In this document: positions 10,969 through 21,693 of the stretch, in pieces
Numbering within the stretch: position 1 is the first letter of the stretch
How the letters are laid out: every line of letters begins with the position of its first letter
Assembly: GCA_004565275.1 (NCBI GenBank)
Contig: SDOX01000128.1
Location: 496,839-560,838 of the forward strand
Direction: 5' to 3'
DNA from: Nannochloropsis salina CCMP1776
Taxonomy: Eukaryota > Sar > Eustigmatophyceae > Eustigmatales > Monodopsidaceae
Length of the DNA: 64,000 nucleotides
Made by a program: the position numbers and the translations under genes
Notes under the pieces: generated by a model
Told to the model about the DNA's origin: nothing
Database searches by the model: none
What the model saw: the letters and a program-made list of their open reading frames with translations, nothing else

Positions 10969-12240
10969 TCATCTCTTCCAACATTCGATCGGTCGAAGCA
11001 TGATCTGGCAGTCGTCGCTGCTTAAGGAAGGTGCAATTCGAAATCCAAGCGAGTGGTAATACTGCCACAACCGGCCACTTCCATTGTCATCCACCGTCAA
11101 CATCACATACCCCCACCTTCTCCCCTTCCCTTTTGCTTCCAAAGGGGGGGGGGGCGCATCTTTAGGCTCCTTTTCCTCCCACCCCGCCCCGCCATCCTCC
11201 TCCCCCTCCTTCCTTCCCCTGCCTACCACGGCCTCCTCCACCATGTCTATCATGACGCGGCCAATGCCGCGACCTCGGAACTCCACCGGCACGAAACACC
11301 AGACCAATACCACCACAGGCAACGGCCCTCCCTCCTCCTCTTCCTCCCCCCCTTCGCCAAACAACGCTCGACCGGCGTCATATACAGCCGAGGGTCCTCC
11401 TATCCCCGGGAATTTCACTTTGATCCCCACCTTGCCCAACAGTATGTTATGCTTCCCCCTTCTTTCCGCACGTCTTTTTGTAGTCCTCCCCGTGCTCTCC
11501 TTTCCTGCTGCCGATTCCACCCTCCCCTCCTTTTGCACTGTCCCCTCCCGGCACCGAAGACCGTAGAGGTGCCACTCTTGAATGTCCTCGTCTCCACGCG
11601 TCGACAGCCCTGCCCGCGTCCTTTCCACCCCGAAAAGAAGGGAAGGGCGGAGCATGGATCTTAGCGTGGATCGAAGCCTCCTGACCGTTTGCCCAAGCCG
11701 TCGGGGACGCGGGACGGGGGCTTGGCGGAGGAAGTGAGGAACGAAGAAGGACACGGTGGACGAAGGAGAAGTGGACGAAGCCTCTACATGGTCTAAGCGA
11801 GCCAGATAGCGGGAGGGGCCCGTCACCGACCAGATGCGATGACCGCCCTCGTTCCTTTCCTCCTCCTCCTCCTCCTTCTGCCCTTCCTCCTCCCTGTCTT
11901 CTGCCTCCCTCGCCAGAATGTGCAAGTCTTGGAGCCAGTCCTCCTGCCCGTCGACCCAACGTTTCTCCAACCGGGCATCTACCCAGGCTGGAAGGAAGAA
12001 AGGAAAGCGGTGCCGCCAAATGAGGTGCCATGCGCGGAAGGTGACTCGACGGGTGAAGCGGCGAAGGATCGGGCGACAGGCCTGGTCGGAAGCAGGAGGA
12101 ATCTCGAGAACATTGGGGGGCGCAACAGCCGAGTCAAAATGACGACGAACGATACGGGGGCGGAGAGGGAGGTGAAGGAATGAAGCGGCGGGGAGAGACA
12201 GGAGCACGGCCAACAGCCCGGTGACGGCACGCGGGAGCAT
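10969..12240 (-). CDS. GNAT N-acetyltransferase, probably plastid-targeted
   Basis: GCN5-related acetyltransferase that would transfer acetyl from acetyl-CoA to an amine; substrate unknown. Starting at the ATG at 12240 gives 423 residues. The N-terminus is a signal peptide (MLPRAVTGLLAVLLSLPAAS) followed at once by F-LHLPLRP, i.e. the signal-peptide plus Ala-x-Phe cleavage pattern of heterokont plastid proteins. The acetyl-CoA loop is FVPVEFRGRGIGRVMIDMV (R-x-x-G-x-G) and the closing motif is LTVDDNGSGRLWQYYHSLGF. Acidic and charged low-complexity stretches interrupt the domain (around 11840-11900 and 11170-11240). It is read as one exon; a small intron around 11430-11570, where the sequence is poorly conserved in character, cannot be excluded. 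Confidence 0.75.
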   Translation of the reverse strand: MLPRAVTGLLAVLLSLPAASFLHLPLRPRIVRRHFDSAVAPPNVLEIPPASDQACRPILRRFTRRVTFRAWHLIWRHRFPFFLPAWVDARLEKRWVDGQEDWLQDLHILAREAEDREEEGQKEEEEEERNEGGHRIWSVTGPSRYLARLDHVEASSTSPSSTVSFFVPHFLRQAPVPRPRRLGQTVRRLRSTLRSMLRPSLLFGVERTRAGLSTRGDEDIQEWHLYGLRCREGTVQKEGRVESAAGKESTGRTTKRRAERRGKHNILLGKVGIKVKFPGIGGPSAVYDAGRALFGEGGEEEEEGGPLPVVVLVWCFVPVEFRGRGIGRVMIDMVEEAVVGRGRKEGEEDGGAGWEEKEPKDAPPPPLEAKGKGRRWGYVMLTVDDNGSGRLWQYYHSLGFRIAPSLSSDDCQIMLRPIECWKR

Positions 12241-12919
12241 ACTGGCGCGTGATCTGAGAGAAATCGATGAGATTCCAGGAAGTCTTAAAACCAATGGGAA
12301 TGAATTACGATCACTGTCATACCATCCTGTATGATTTAATGATTAGACGTCTTATCGATGAGAACGGCATTCGCACCAGCTTGATTCTCGTCATGAAAAT
12401 TGATAGGGCTGTCATTTGGGGGGTTAGAGCTGTATTCTCTAAATGCTACCACTACGATTCGCATCTTGACGACAATGACAAAATGCCCACGAGCAATTTC
12501 AGACACTTCGTTTGGAGGCTCTATGCGTGACAAGTCCTGAATTTCATTTTGAAACCTGCGATCGCCTGTCTGCAGCAATTTATCAGACTCAAGGCGCCGG
12601 GTACTCCCTCCTCGCTGCCGTCGCCGCCAATTTCGTCACCAATTAATAAATAATGTGTCCACACCCAGCTCCGACCTCTAAAGTCAGGTTGTCGGATAGC
12701 GAGTGGAATTGCCCGTGCATATGGGGATGGGGAAATGTAATTTTAACCTCCCCTGAGCTATTGTGGCGTGGTATCTTTCCCATCCTTGCTTGACTTTCAG
12801 TCTCATAAATACCCTCTCCCGCCATACGGCGGCCTCGCTTCAGCTCTACGAAGTATCTTCAGCATCCACTTGCATTTTAAAGCCATGTTCCATCCTCTCA
12901 TCCACCACAGTTGACGGCC
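12241..12919. promoter_or_regulatory. Divergent intergenic region, GNAT / GDH-like
   Basis: 679 bp between two divergent start codons, notably more A+T-rich than the flanking coding sequence. Both promoters must lie here. No RNA gene or repeat recognised. Confidence 0.4.
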
Positions 12920-14988
12920 ATGATGCTGCGCGCTCTTGCCAAGCGCCTCAATAGCACAGTCACTCGAGCAGAGGGCAATAGTCTTGTCCATGCTGGTCGC
13001 AGCTTGAGCACTGCGGCGCCTTCATCTTTATCCAAGTACGTCGTGACCGCCGGCGGGGGTTATCCTTCTGCCATCTTGCCCCACGGCGAGTTTGCTAGGA
13101 TTGGGGCTTTAGGATGGGATTTTCGACGCATTCACTTCCTGTCACTCATCACACACAGGTCATCGCCTCTCTCTCAACATGGGGGCGTCCATGGCACCCG
13201 AACGACGCAGGTAGGTACATATGGTAATCTGAGCACATGTATGATGAGACGACAAGCTCGAGCAGGGGACTTTGGAAGGCACGTGTGTCGGCATGGAATG
13301 GCCAAAGCCTTAAAAAGACGGTTTATATCATGCTTGTCCCTTGTTTTGAAAGCATTCCTTCTGGTCATGAACCGATTTTTCCCTATTTACCCCTCTTCTC
13401 ATGACACCATCATTCTCCCTTTTACCCCACATGCAGAAAACATGGCGGAACAAACCTCTATTCCGTCGGGAGGGAGACGTCCGCTTCCGGACAGGCACAG
13501 AGGCCGCAGAGATGCTCATCAACGAGGTCAAACGCCGGGACTCCCACGAAAAGGACTTTGTTCAAGTCTTTGAAAACGCCCTCCAGACCCTGGCCCCCGT
13601 GTTCGAGCGGATTCCCAAGTATGCTTTCGTGGCCAAAGAATTCCTCGAACCAGAACGCATTTTCCAATTCCGTGTGTCTTGGTTGGATGATTCAGGGAGC
13701 TATCGTATGAACCGAGGCTTCCGCGTGCAGTATTCCTCGGCGCTGGGGCCCTTTGAGGGTGGATTGCATTTCCATAAGGACGTGAACGCGGGTATGGTCA
13801 AGTCCATGGCGTTCGCCCGTGTCTTTACGAACGCCTTGACTGGATGTGAGATGGGCGCAGCCGTGGGCGGGGCAGATTTTAACCCGATGAACAAGAGCGA
13901 GGCAGAAATCCAGCGCTTTTGCCAGGCCTACATGACGGAGCTCTCCAAGTACATTGGCCCCGATCAAGACTTGCCTGGGGTGGGGACTGGCGTGGGGGCG
14001 CGGGAAATTGGATACCTTTATGGTCAGTATAAGCGGATGAGCATCCACCATGCTCAGAAAGGGAAAGGCTTGCTTTGGGGAGGGGTATACCCGTTCCCAC
14101 AGGCAACGGCCAGTGGGGTGGTGCATTGGGCTGCCCGGGTGCTGGAAGGAAAGGGGGACTCGTTGGAAGGTAAGCGGTGCCTGATCACCGGCTCGGGGAA
14201 AATGGCCTTGCACGTGGCGGAGAAACTTGTGGAAATGGGGGCGGTCCCCCTCACGTTGAGCGACACGAGCGGGCACGTTTACGAGCCGGATGGGATCGAC
14301 GCGGCGAAACTCAAGACGATCATGAAGATCAAGTCGGAGCGAGGCGCCCGGATCGGGCGGTACATCATCGCCTCCACCACGGCCAAGTACAACGAACCGG
14401 AGAACGTCTTCAGCGTGCCCGCAGACCTGGTCTTCCCATGCGCCACCCACAACGAGATCGACGGGGTCACCGCCACCATGCTCGCGGACATGGGCGTGCA
14501 AGGCGTTTTTGAAGGTTCCCACATGCCCTGTACCAACCAAGCGATCAGTATTTTCAAAAAGAGGGGGATATTGCACGGCGGGCACGTGGCCACCTTGGCG
14601 GCGGACTCGATTTTCAACGGCTTGGAGCTTTCCAAGGTGAGCAGAAGGGAGGAAGGAGGAGGGGGAAGAGACAGGTGGAAGGGAAACGCGAGGGAGAGGC
14701 AGGGATGGGGAATCTCATATGGAATGGCGCATGGCATAGAGACCTTGAGCTTGTCGCAATTGCCATGCGCCCGAACCCTCATGCTTTCCCCCTACCACCT
14801 TCCTTTTCCAGAGCTCACCGTCCATGCACGACCTGGACGGGCGGATCAAGGAGGCGGTGGACTCGATCTACCTGGAGGCCAAGGCCACGGCCAAGGAGTT
14901 TAACGTTCGGGGCGACATGCACGCAGGTGCGATCATGGCGGGCTTCTTGCGGGTGGCGGACACCATCATTTGCCATGGCGCTGTGTAG
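12920..14988 (+). CDS. Glutamate dehydrogenase homologue lacking catalytic residues
   Basis: Hexameric-type (NADP-like, E. coli GdhA/Clostridium) glutamate dehydrogenase fold. Exons 12920-13035, 13159-13210, 13437-14636, 14812-14988; all phases close, 514 residues. The first 40 residues (Arg/Ser/Ala-rich, no acids at the start) look like a mitochondrial presequence. The fold is well kept: PERIFQFRVSW, GVGAREIGYLYGQY, TGSGKMA in the Rossmann fold, LVFPCATHNEID. However, the residues that bind and process glutamate are gone. Relative to Clostridium symbiosum, Lys89 is Glu163 (GPFEGG), Lys113 is Thr187 (VFTNALT), catalytic Lys125 is Val199 (MGAAVGGADF) and catalytic Asp165 is Gly239 (PGVGTGVG). 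The reading frame is intact, so this looks like a maintained pseudoenzyme or an enzyme with a new substrate, not a pseudogene. Ordinary GDH activity is not expected. Confidence 0.9.
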
Positions 14989-15616
14989 GAAGAGGGAGGA
15001 ATGCCGGGGAGTGATGGAGAGTAGAGGAAGTCTTTGGGGGAGGGAGAGGGGGTTATAGGAGGGTGGGGTAGCGGTGACTGATGCATGTCTGCTTGCAATA
15101 GCGCGTCTTTATCATTTGAGAGACTCGGAAGGGAAGGAAAGAGCCCATATGCGGAATGAGGAGGAGTTAGAAGGTTAAGGTGGCGAGGAGGGAAGGCTTT
15201 GCAGTAGAGCGGGGAGGAGGGATGGAGGTGATTCTGGTGAAGGAAAGGGCGCGTAAAGGCCCTTTAGGACGCCCCAAAATATGCTGCAAGGGAAAGAAGA
15301 CAGTCCACGGTAGGAAAGGAGAAAGAGGACAGACGCAAAAGCAAAAGAGGAGAAGGACCGTGCATGGGCACAAAATGGAATCAGAATCCTCCAGACCTGC
15401 TGTAGCGAGGCCTGCCAGGATGGAAGTAATGATTGTTATTTACTTTGCTTTAGTCTTTGAGGACCAGGCACCGTAACGACAGCATATACTTTGGCACCAG
15501 GGCGGATCCCGCAAGACCTATTCTCGCCAGAGGCTTCCCTCAACAGCGTTCATTTCTCCCATGCGTTCCTGTCCATATCCACACAACGCACGAATCCTCC
15601 TCCCGCGAGCACGCGT
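14989..15616. other. Convergent intergenic region
   Basis: 628 bp between the 3' ends of the GDH-like and RlmI-like genes. Purine-rich on the plus strand in 15000-15400; no gene supported. Confidence 0.4.
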
Positions 15617-17501
15617 CTAGAAGACCGCCACGAGCATCGCTGTCAGGTAGTTCGACTCCCCGTAGACGGGGGATTGGACGTGGCAAGGGGCCGCGTGGCT
15701 GACCTGCAGGATGGTGATGGAGCGCCCTACGTCGTGCGCCTGGGGATGGAGGATGGATGGGATGGGGGAAATCGAGTCGAACCGCTTGAGCCATTACTTC
15801 TGCCCTCTTGTTTCCCTGTCGCGTATCACTCCTGTACCCTTCGCCACGTTTCGACCGCTTATCTCCTCCTCCCCGCCATCTCTCCACTCCTCCGCACGTA
15901 CCGCCTGAGTGACCATCTTCCGGAATTCCTCCGGGTCCTGGGTGAGCGCGGCCGAACACGTATGGGTCAGGACCAAGCCACCACTCGCCACCATCCGAAA
16001 CACCGCGCGATTGATCTTCAGGTACTTGTGCAGGGCTCGCGGCAGGTCACGCCGGGTCGGGGCGAGTTTGGGGGGGTCGGCAATGACGATGTCGAAAGCT
16101 TTCTCGCCGGTTTTGCCCAGGTCGCGAGCGTAGACAAGGACGTCGGACTTACAAAACGTGACATGGCCTTCCAGGTCGTTCGCCCGCGCATTCTCCATCG
16201 CAGTCTCGATCGCCAGGGCGGAGCTGTCGACTCCGATGGCTTCGCGGGCACCCCCCCGGGCCGCTGCAGAGGAAAAGGGCAGAATGGAAAGACAGAAGAG
16301 GTTCACAAAGTGTATGCACGAAGTTCAAGCCTGCGTCCAATGGATGCCTTTCCGTCAAAATTTCCTTGGCCATGCTCTCCCCGTTCACTATGCACCCCTC
16401 GTGTCGTCCTTTCCCCTTTTGACACCCTAACCCCCGCGCGGACGCCGTACCGTTCAATGCGAACCCCCCCGTGTAACAGAAGAGGTCCAAGACGCGTTTT
16501 CCACGGGAGAGGCTCTGAATCATTTGCCGGTTCTGACGCTGGTCGCAATAAAACCCCGTTTTTTGACCCAGCTCCGGGTATACCTTGTACTTCAAGCCCG
16601 CCTCCTTGGCCCACACGTATGCCCCTTCTTTCCGCGCCTCAGCCTTGACGTCGATGGCGGGTCTGAGGGCCTCCTCCGGGTCCACAAACCCGTCCTGCTT
16701 GAGCCGGGCCTCGCTCCGGCGCCAAACCGTGGAAATCCCCGCTGGGCCGAGAGAAGCCTCCAGTCCTTGGATAATGAAGTCTTTATGTCTCTCACACCAC
16801 AAGGAACTGCTCGAGACGACGCAGACTTTGTCAAAGACGTCCGCAGCCAGGCCGCTCAATTTGTCCCCTTCGCCATTCACAAGACGAAAGCACGTTGTTT
16901 CGGCATTGGGCAAGCCCAGAGCTTGGCGAGTCGTCCAGGCAGTACTTACCCGCCGGGCAACGATATCCTCCAATGATGAAGCGTAGAGAGCCTCCCCTTT
17001 CTCCCTTGCATGCCACAACAGACGAACGCGGTACATGGATTGTGAATTGTAGCACCCCTTGCCGATCAAATTTCCCCGGTGATCGACCACCTCGACAAAG
17101 TCTCCGTCAGCCACATGGCCCACCACCTCATGCACGGCCTCTCCATACACTAAGGGGTTGCCCTCCAAGAATAAACGGGCTTTGCCCGCTCGAAGGACCA
17201 CATGAGGATAATCTCGCTGGATACGTGCGGCAGGCTCGACCTCTGTCTCACGTGCTCGCGGACGCGTTGACGTGCGATCCTCCTGATCTTCTCTGACGCT
17301 ATACTGTCCCCCTTTCCGGCTGCTCTTGTAGGCTCTAGCAGTGGCACTCTGATCTCGGACTGGAATAACGGAGGTCCAACCCCGTGAAGAGTGGAACAAA
17401 GGTATTGCAGGCAGGGCAAAAGCCGCAGCCCGGCGCGTTGCCAAGAGCAGTGATATGGACGTAGTCAAACCAAGTGCAGAGACGAAGAGGCTTCGTCTCA
17501 T
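15617..17501 (-). CDS. RlmI-like rRNA (cytosine-C5) methyltransferase, plastid-targeted
   Basis: Class I SAM-dependent methyltransferase of the RlmI/YccW family (PUA-like N-domain, then Rossmann methyltransferase), which in bacteria makes m5C in 23S rRNA. Exons on the minus strand: 17501-16451, 16263-15902, 15739-15617; phases close exactly, 511 residues. The N-terminus MRRSLFVSALGL..LLLATRRAAAFALP is a signal peptide followed by an AxF motif, so it probably acts on plastid rRNA. The PUA-like region is LEGNPLVYGEAVHEV; the SAM site is KRVLDLFCYTGGFALNAARG joined across intron 1 and the EAIGVDSS loop; the catalytic-loop motif is IADPPKLAP; the terminal exon ends GESNYLTAMLVAVF, equivalent to FPE..YL..LLLRV of RlmI. 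I chose the ATG at 17501 because it starts the signal peptide. Shares a 367-bp divergent promoter region with the prolyl hydroxylase. Confidence 0.88.
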
Positions 17502-17868
17502 CTCTGTAAGAACAATGGTCAGGGAATTAGTTTGGAATACGGCCGGGTGGACCATGCGAACGTCAAGCAGCACCGCACAGGAGCGATCCGATCCATTGAA
17601 TTTAAATTTGTCAAGAGAACCATAACCCCTTGTTCTGCGCATTCGCCCCAAGAACATGTCCATTTGAACAAATGTAAACTTGATAACCCTCCATTTTTTT
17701 GTAGTGAGGTCGTGCAAGAACATGTGGGAATTGTGAGTGCATTGACTTGGGGCGATGGTCGACTTGTTTGGTGTTTTGCGTCCGGGAAGTACTCGCTCCA
17801 ACACATCTCTCCCTTTTGTCACATAGCATATCACCTCCACAATACATCTCTTTTTACAGCAAACGACA
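17502..17868. promoter_or_regulatory. Short divergent promoter region, RlmI-like / prolyl hydroxylase
   Basis: Only 367 bp separate the two start codons, so the two genes probably share a bidirectional promoter. No defined motif could be assigned by eye. Confidence 0.5.
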
Positions 17869-19897
17869 ATGACGACTCGCCGCAAAGGCAAATCCTCCTC
17901 AATATCCTCTCCTAGAATGACGACCAACAAGGGCATAATTCCTGACTCTGGTCATAGCGGAGAGTGCGAGGAAAACACACGCCCGACCGACAACACGGCC
18001 CCTTCTTCCTTTTTTAAACTTTGGACTTCTGCATCTTTCGCAGTCATCTTCGCCATCATGGCAATTTCATTCGCGCTGGGCTTGCAACACCAATCCCAAG
18101 GCATGGATTTGGCGGACAACATCATCAACCTCCTGCAAGATTATTCAGTGGCAGTATCTGACGTCCCAAGCCTCTCGAATTGGGATGCGGCACAGATGCC
18201 ACACAAAGCACAGAGACAAAAACAAAGACGGAGAACAAGCAAGGAGGTCAATCGCCGTCTTGCCCCTACTCTGTCACGAAATATGACCGTACTCATTCAT
18301 GACAACGGCGAGAGCACTCCTGCTGGCTCCTTGTATCTGGAGCCGAAGACAACGACATCGATCGAGGAGCTCAAATCTGCAGTGGGCCTTGTGATTGACG
18401 CGTGTCACGGCGGGACCTGCCGTGTCTTCGACCGTTACGGCTACGAAATTAAAGCCCTGGGGGCCCTACACGACGAGCAACTCCTCTTTGCCGTCCCCCC
18501 CAACAGGCATTTTGTATGGCCAGCCTTCGAGATCGGCCATCGCGTGGCGGTGCCTGGGGTCACGTCCTCCTTGCCCGGACACCCCATCTTTCTCGAGACC
18601 CTTTCCGATTCCCCACGTGTCTTCTTAGTGGAGAATTTTCTTTCCGCCGAAGACGCTGACGAAGTGATCGAAACGACGCTTGGTAGGCCAGGGTTTTGTG
18701 CGGGCTCTCCCCTCCCTCTGCCCCTCCCTATCTATCCACACACATTTAAATCTGGTCGTTTGCAAATTTTTTTTCGAGGATGTTATTCAATCGACGTCTT
18801 GTCCCTCGTCTCTCTGCAGGTATCACCGCCGCCGGCTTCGCCCTGAAGAGATCTACGACTGGCACCCAAGGGGCGGTCGTCTCTTCGCACCGCACGAGTG
18901 AGAACGCCTTCGACACCACCTCGCCCGTGGCCATGAAGCTGAAGCGAAGGGTCTTTGATCTTCTCGGCATGCGGTGGGGTGGGAAGGCGGGAGGGAAGAT
19001 GAAGGGGAGGGGGGGGGGATTATTCGGGCAGAAGCTCGTTTGGCTAGAGTGGATTTCGGTTAAACGAGGCGGGTGCCTGTGGCTGTATACCTGGGTGCCT
19101 GATACGATTTCTCAACTATCTTCTTTTTCCTCAGACCCTACGTGGAGACATGGGCAGACGGGCTCCAGGTGCTTCGTTACAACGCCAGCAAGGCCTATAT
19201 TCCGCACATGGACTACCTCGAATTCGATAGCAATGCGGACCATAACTTTGACTCCGCCAGCCCCGGAGGCACCAACAGGTTTGCGACTGTACTTCTGTAC
19301 CTGACGGACGTCGAGGAAGGGGGCGAGACGGTCTTTCCCCTGGGGGAGCCCTTGGAAAAAGAGACGAGGACAACGCAGGAGATCCAGGCTGAGGCCCGGG
19401 CTCGGGGGCGCGCGGCGGATCTGACGCCGGGGTCGTGGGAGGAAGAGATGACAGAAACCTGCATCTCCCGCCTGGCCGTCAAGCCGCAAAAGGGTCGTGC
19501 GGTGTTGTTCTACAGCCAAAATCCAGACGGAACGCCGGATGAGAGAAGTCTCCACGGGGCCTGCCCGGTCGTGAAGGGAGTCAAATGGGCCGCCAACCTA
19601 TGGGTTTGGAACGGCCCTCGTTTCGGTCACAGCGCCACTTCCCCGGCCAAGGAAGCGGAGGGTAAAATCCAGGCGGTCTTTAGCAGTGCAGTGGAGGGGG
19701 TGGCTTTGTATTGGGAGACGACTCGGTGGGGGAAAATGGGGCCTGGAGAGGCCGAGCTGAAAGCCATGACCTATCAGGGGCACAAGTGGAACGTGAGACG
19801 GGACGAAGGAGAAGAGCAGGGGGCGGTCCTGGCGTCCTGGACGATCGAGGCCGAAAAGGCGGAGGATGGGGTCATTCAATATCGATACGAAGGATGA
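17869..19897 (+). CDS. Membrane-anchored prolyl 4-hydroxylase
   Basis: 2-oxoglutarate/Fe(II) dioxygenase of the P4H alpha-subunit family, which hydroxylates proline in secretory-pathway proteins (in plants and algae, cell-wall glycoproteins). Exons 17869-18682, 18820-18973, 19135-19897; phases close, 576 residues. One transmembrane segment at about residues 50-71 gives a type II ER/Golgi topology, as in plant P4Hs. The Fe ligands are His347 and Asp349 (YIPHMDYLEF) and His463 (SLHGACPV); the 2-oxoglutarate lysine is Lys473 (GVKWAANLWVW). Between the two halves lies a longer than usual acidic stretch (EEMTETC). The N-terminal 120-residue stalk after the membrane segment is Lys/Arg-rich and not conserved in character. 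Substrates may include the Pro/Thr-rich surface proteins further along the window, which is inference only. Confidence 0.92.
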
Positions 19898-20608
19898 CGG
19901 AGGAGGGAAGCTTGGTTGGAATCTGGGTTCATGTGTGGGAAGGAAGAAAAGCGGATGCGTCGTCTCTAGCGCCTCTAGTCAGGCATCGGAACCTAGCCGT
20001 AAAAATGTCGCCTTGTCCCCTTCATACACAGTAGAATGGAAGCCAGCAAGATCGCACCAGGTACTGGCGAAGAGATGGTGCGTCTCTAATTGTTACAAAA
20101 CCATGAAAGAAAGAACGAGGCGTCCAAAAGCCAAGGAGAAGGCTCAAAATAACCGGTGTACATCCACGCCGCAAAAGACATGCCAAAAAATAGCGCAAAG
20201 TAGCATACATTTCTTTGTGATTTGTATATTGGGCCCTATTGGCAATCTTGATATAAACATGAGGGAATTTTAGTATGCTTACCAACCTAGGGGCACCCAG
20301 TGTACAACACGCATACCCTGGCTCCTGCAGACCTTTCAAAAGTCTTTTTGACCGGCGCCCCGACCAACGATTCTCGCCCCCGCTCTTGTCGCTCGCCCGG
20401 CAGACGAGATTTTGTCTGGGAATCTTTGGGATATGCCTTGTAGCCTTAAGCCCCCCCACGCCGTCTCCCATTCCCATTGTCGACGTTCCGCCCCAAAGCT
20501 CTCTTGTCTCCGAACGAGCGATAGTCTAAAACCCCTTCAGGAGAAGACTAGGCAAGGGACATGACGGAGACGGTGCGCCCGCGGCCCCCTGGATTTCACA
20601 TTCCTCCG
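19898..20608. other. Convergent intergenic region
   Basis: 711 bp between the ends of the prolyl hydroxylase and AN1 zinc-finger genes. No supported gene; A+T content rises in 20080-20270. Confidence 0.4.
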
Positions 20609-21693
20609 TCATGCAAGCCGACACCCGAAGAGTCCCTCCCCACTCCCCCCGCCTTCCCGCAGCTGGTCCCCCTTGTGCATTGTCTCCACGTGCTCCACCA
20701 GCTTCACGGGGTCGTGGAAAAGGGCGTGGCAATAGGGACATCCTCCATCCACCTGCTGACCCGCTTGGGAGGAACCGGTAGCCAACGAGGTGGCCCCGGG
20801 ATACCCACTGCCCACCCCGATGACCTGCCTGTCCCTATGATTATTATTGCTGCATCTGTCTTCCTCAATTTTCCCTCCTCTAGCCTCGCCTTCGCCCCTA
20901 CGCCGGTCCCCCACAGCCTGCAGACTTCTCGACGCGCCGTCAGGCTGCCTGTCACGACTCCCCCGCCGTCCATTACTACCATGGCTGCTACCCCGACCGT
21001 TTCCATTACAATTGGTAGTGGTGGTTGTGGCGGGTGCGAAGCCGCTGGGGGAGTTCCGGGTCGGGGGGGGCGCCGAGCGCCCTCTTCCACCTGGGACACT
21101 TGGTCGAGCGTCCTTCTTGGTTGACGCTTTCCTATTACTGTTGCTGCTCCTGGTATTGCTCGCGCCCCCGCCACCATTACTGAACCACCCTGCGATCCCT
21201 TTCCCTCCCCCTCGACCTCCGGGTCCCGCGCAGGAGTGCTGGTCTTGGTATCGATGTCGTAGGCAGACGCGCTTCCTACACACCCCACAGACATGGCTGT
21301 TGCTGGGGCCCATGATCTCTTTGCAAGCTTTCACCGCACAACGTTCCCTTTTCGTCTTCCGGGTAGGATCGCAGTCGCGGGACCCGGAATGAAGCTGCCA
21401 GACAACATTAGGGTCTTGGGCAGCTGTGAGCGCGAGCGTGGCACTGCAGAGAGGACACCGAATGGCCATCTGCTGCTTCCGTCCTTGGTGCGGACAAGCA
21501 TGCGAGGAGTAGGTCCGATGCTCTAAGCAATGTGTTTTATGGCAGCAATCTGCAGCAGGAGGAGAAAACGGAAGAACGGGGGAAAGATGAGAATTGCCCC
21601 GAAGAGGCCGAACAGGCACTCGATCTCGAAGAAGTTAAAGAGTTCTTTACAAGTGCTTCGCAAACAATGCCCACATGCTGCATGCGCCAACAT
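20609..21693 (-). CDS. AN1-type zinc-finger protein (ZFAND2-like)
   Basis: Two AN1 zinc fingers and a C-terminal C2H2-like finger, the arrangement of ZFAND2-type stress proteins that act with p97/VCP and the proteasome. The first finger begins in a short first exon (ATG at 21693; CGHCLRSTCKELFNFFEIEC) and is completed in exon 2, which starts at 21549 (CLEHRTYSSHACP). The second finger spans CAVKACKEIMGPSNSHVCGV to CLRHRYQDQHSC. Then comes a Ser/Gly/Asn/Arg-rich low-complexity linker of about 150 residues and CPYCHALFHDPVKLVEHVETMH near the end. A roughly 66-bp intron (21550-21615) is required, with a good acceptor (CTGCTGCAG), but no GT donor gives the right phase; the join is one base out. 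The gene is real, the exact splice is not settled. Confidence 0.8.

Noticed and set aside
10969-12294. Upstream extension of the GNAT protein to 12294
   Set aside because: That start would be a TTG codon; the ATG at 12240 begins a standard signal peptide.
15491-16648. 385-codon open frame on the plus strand
   Set aside because: Lies over the RlmI-like exons and introns, whose frame aligns with a known family; the plus-strand frame has no recognisable pattern and starts at a non-ATG-like context.
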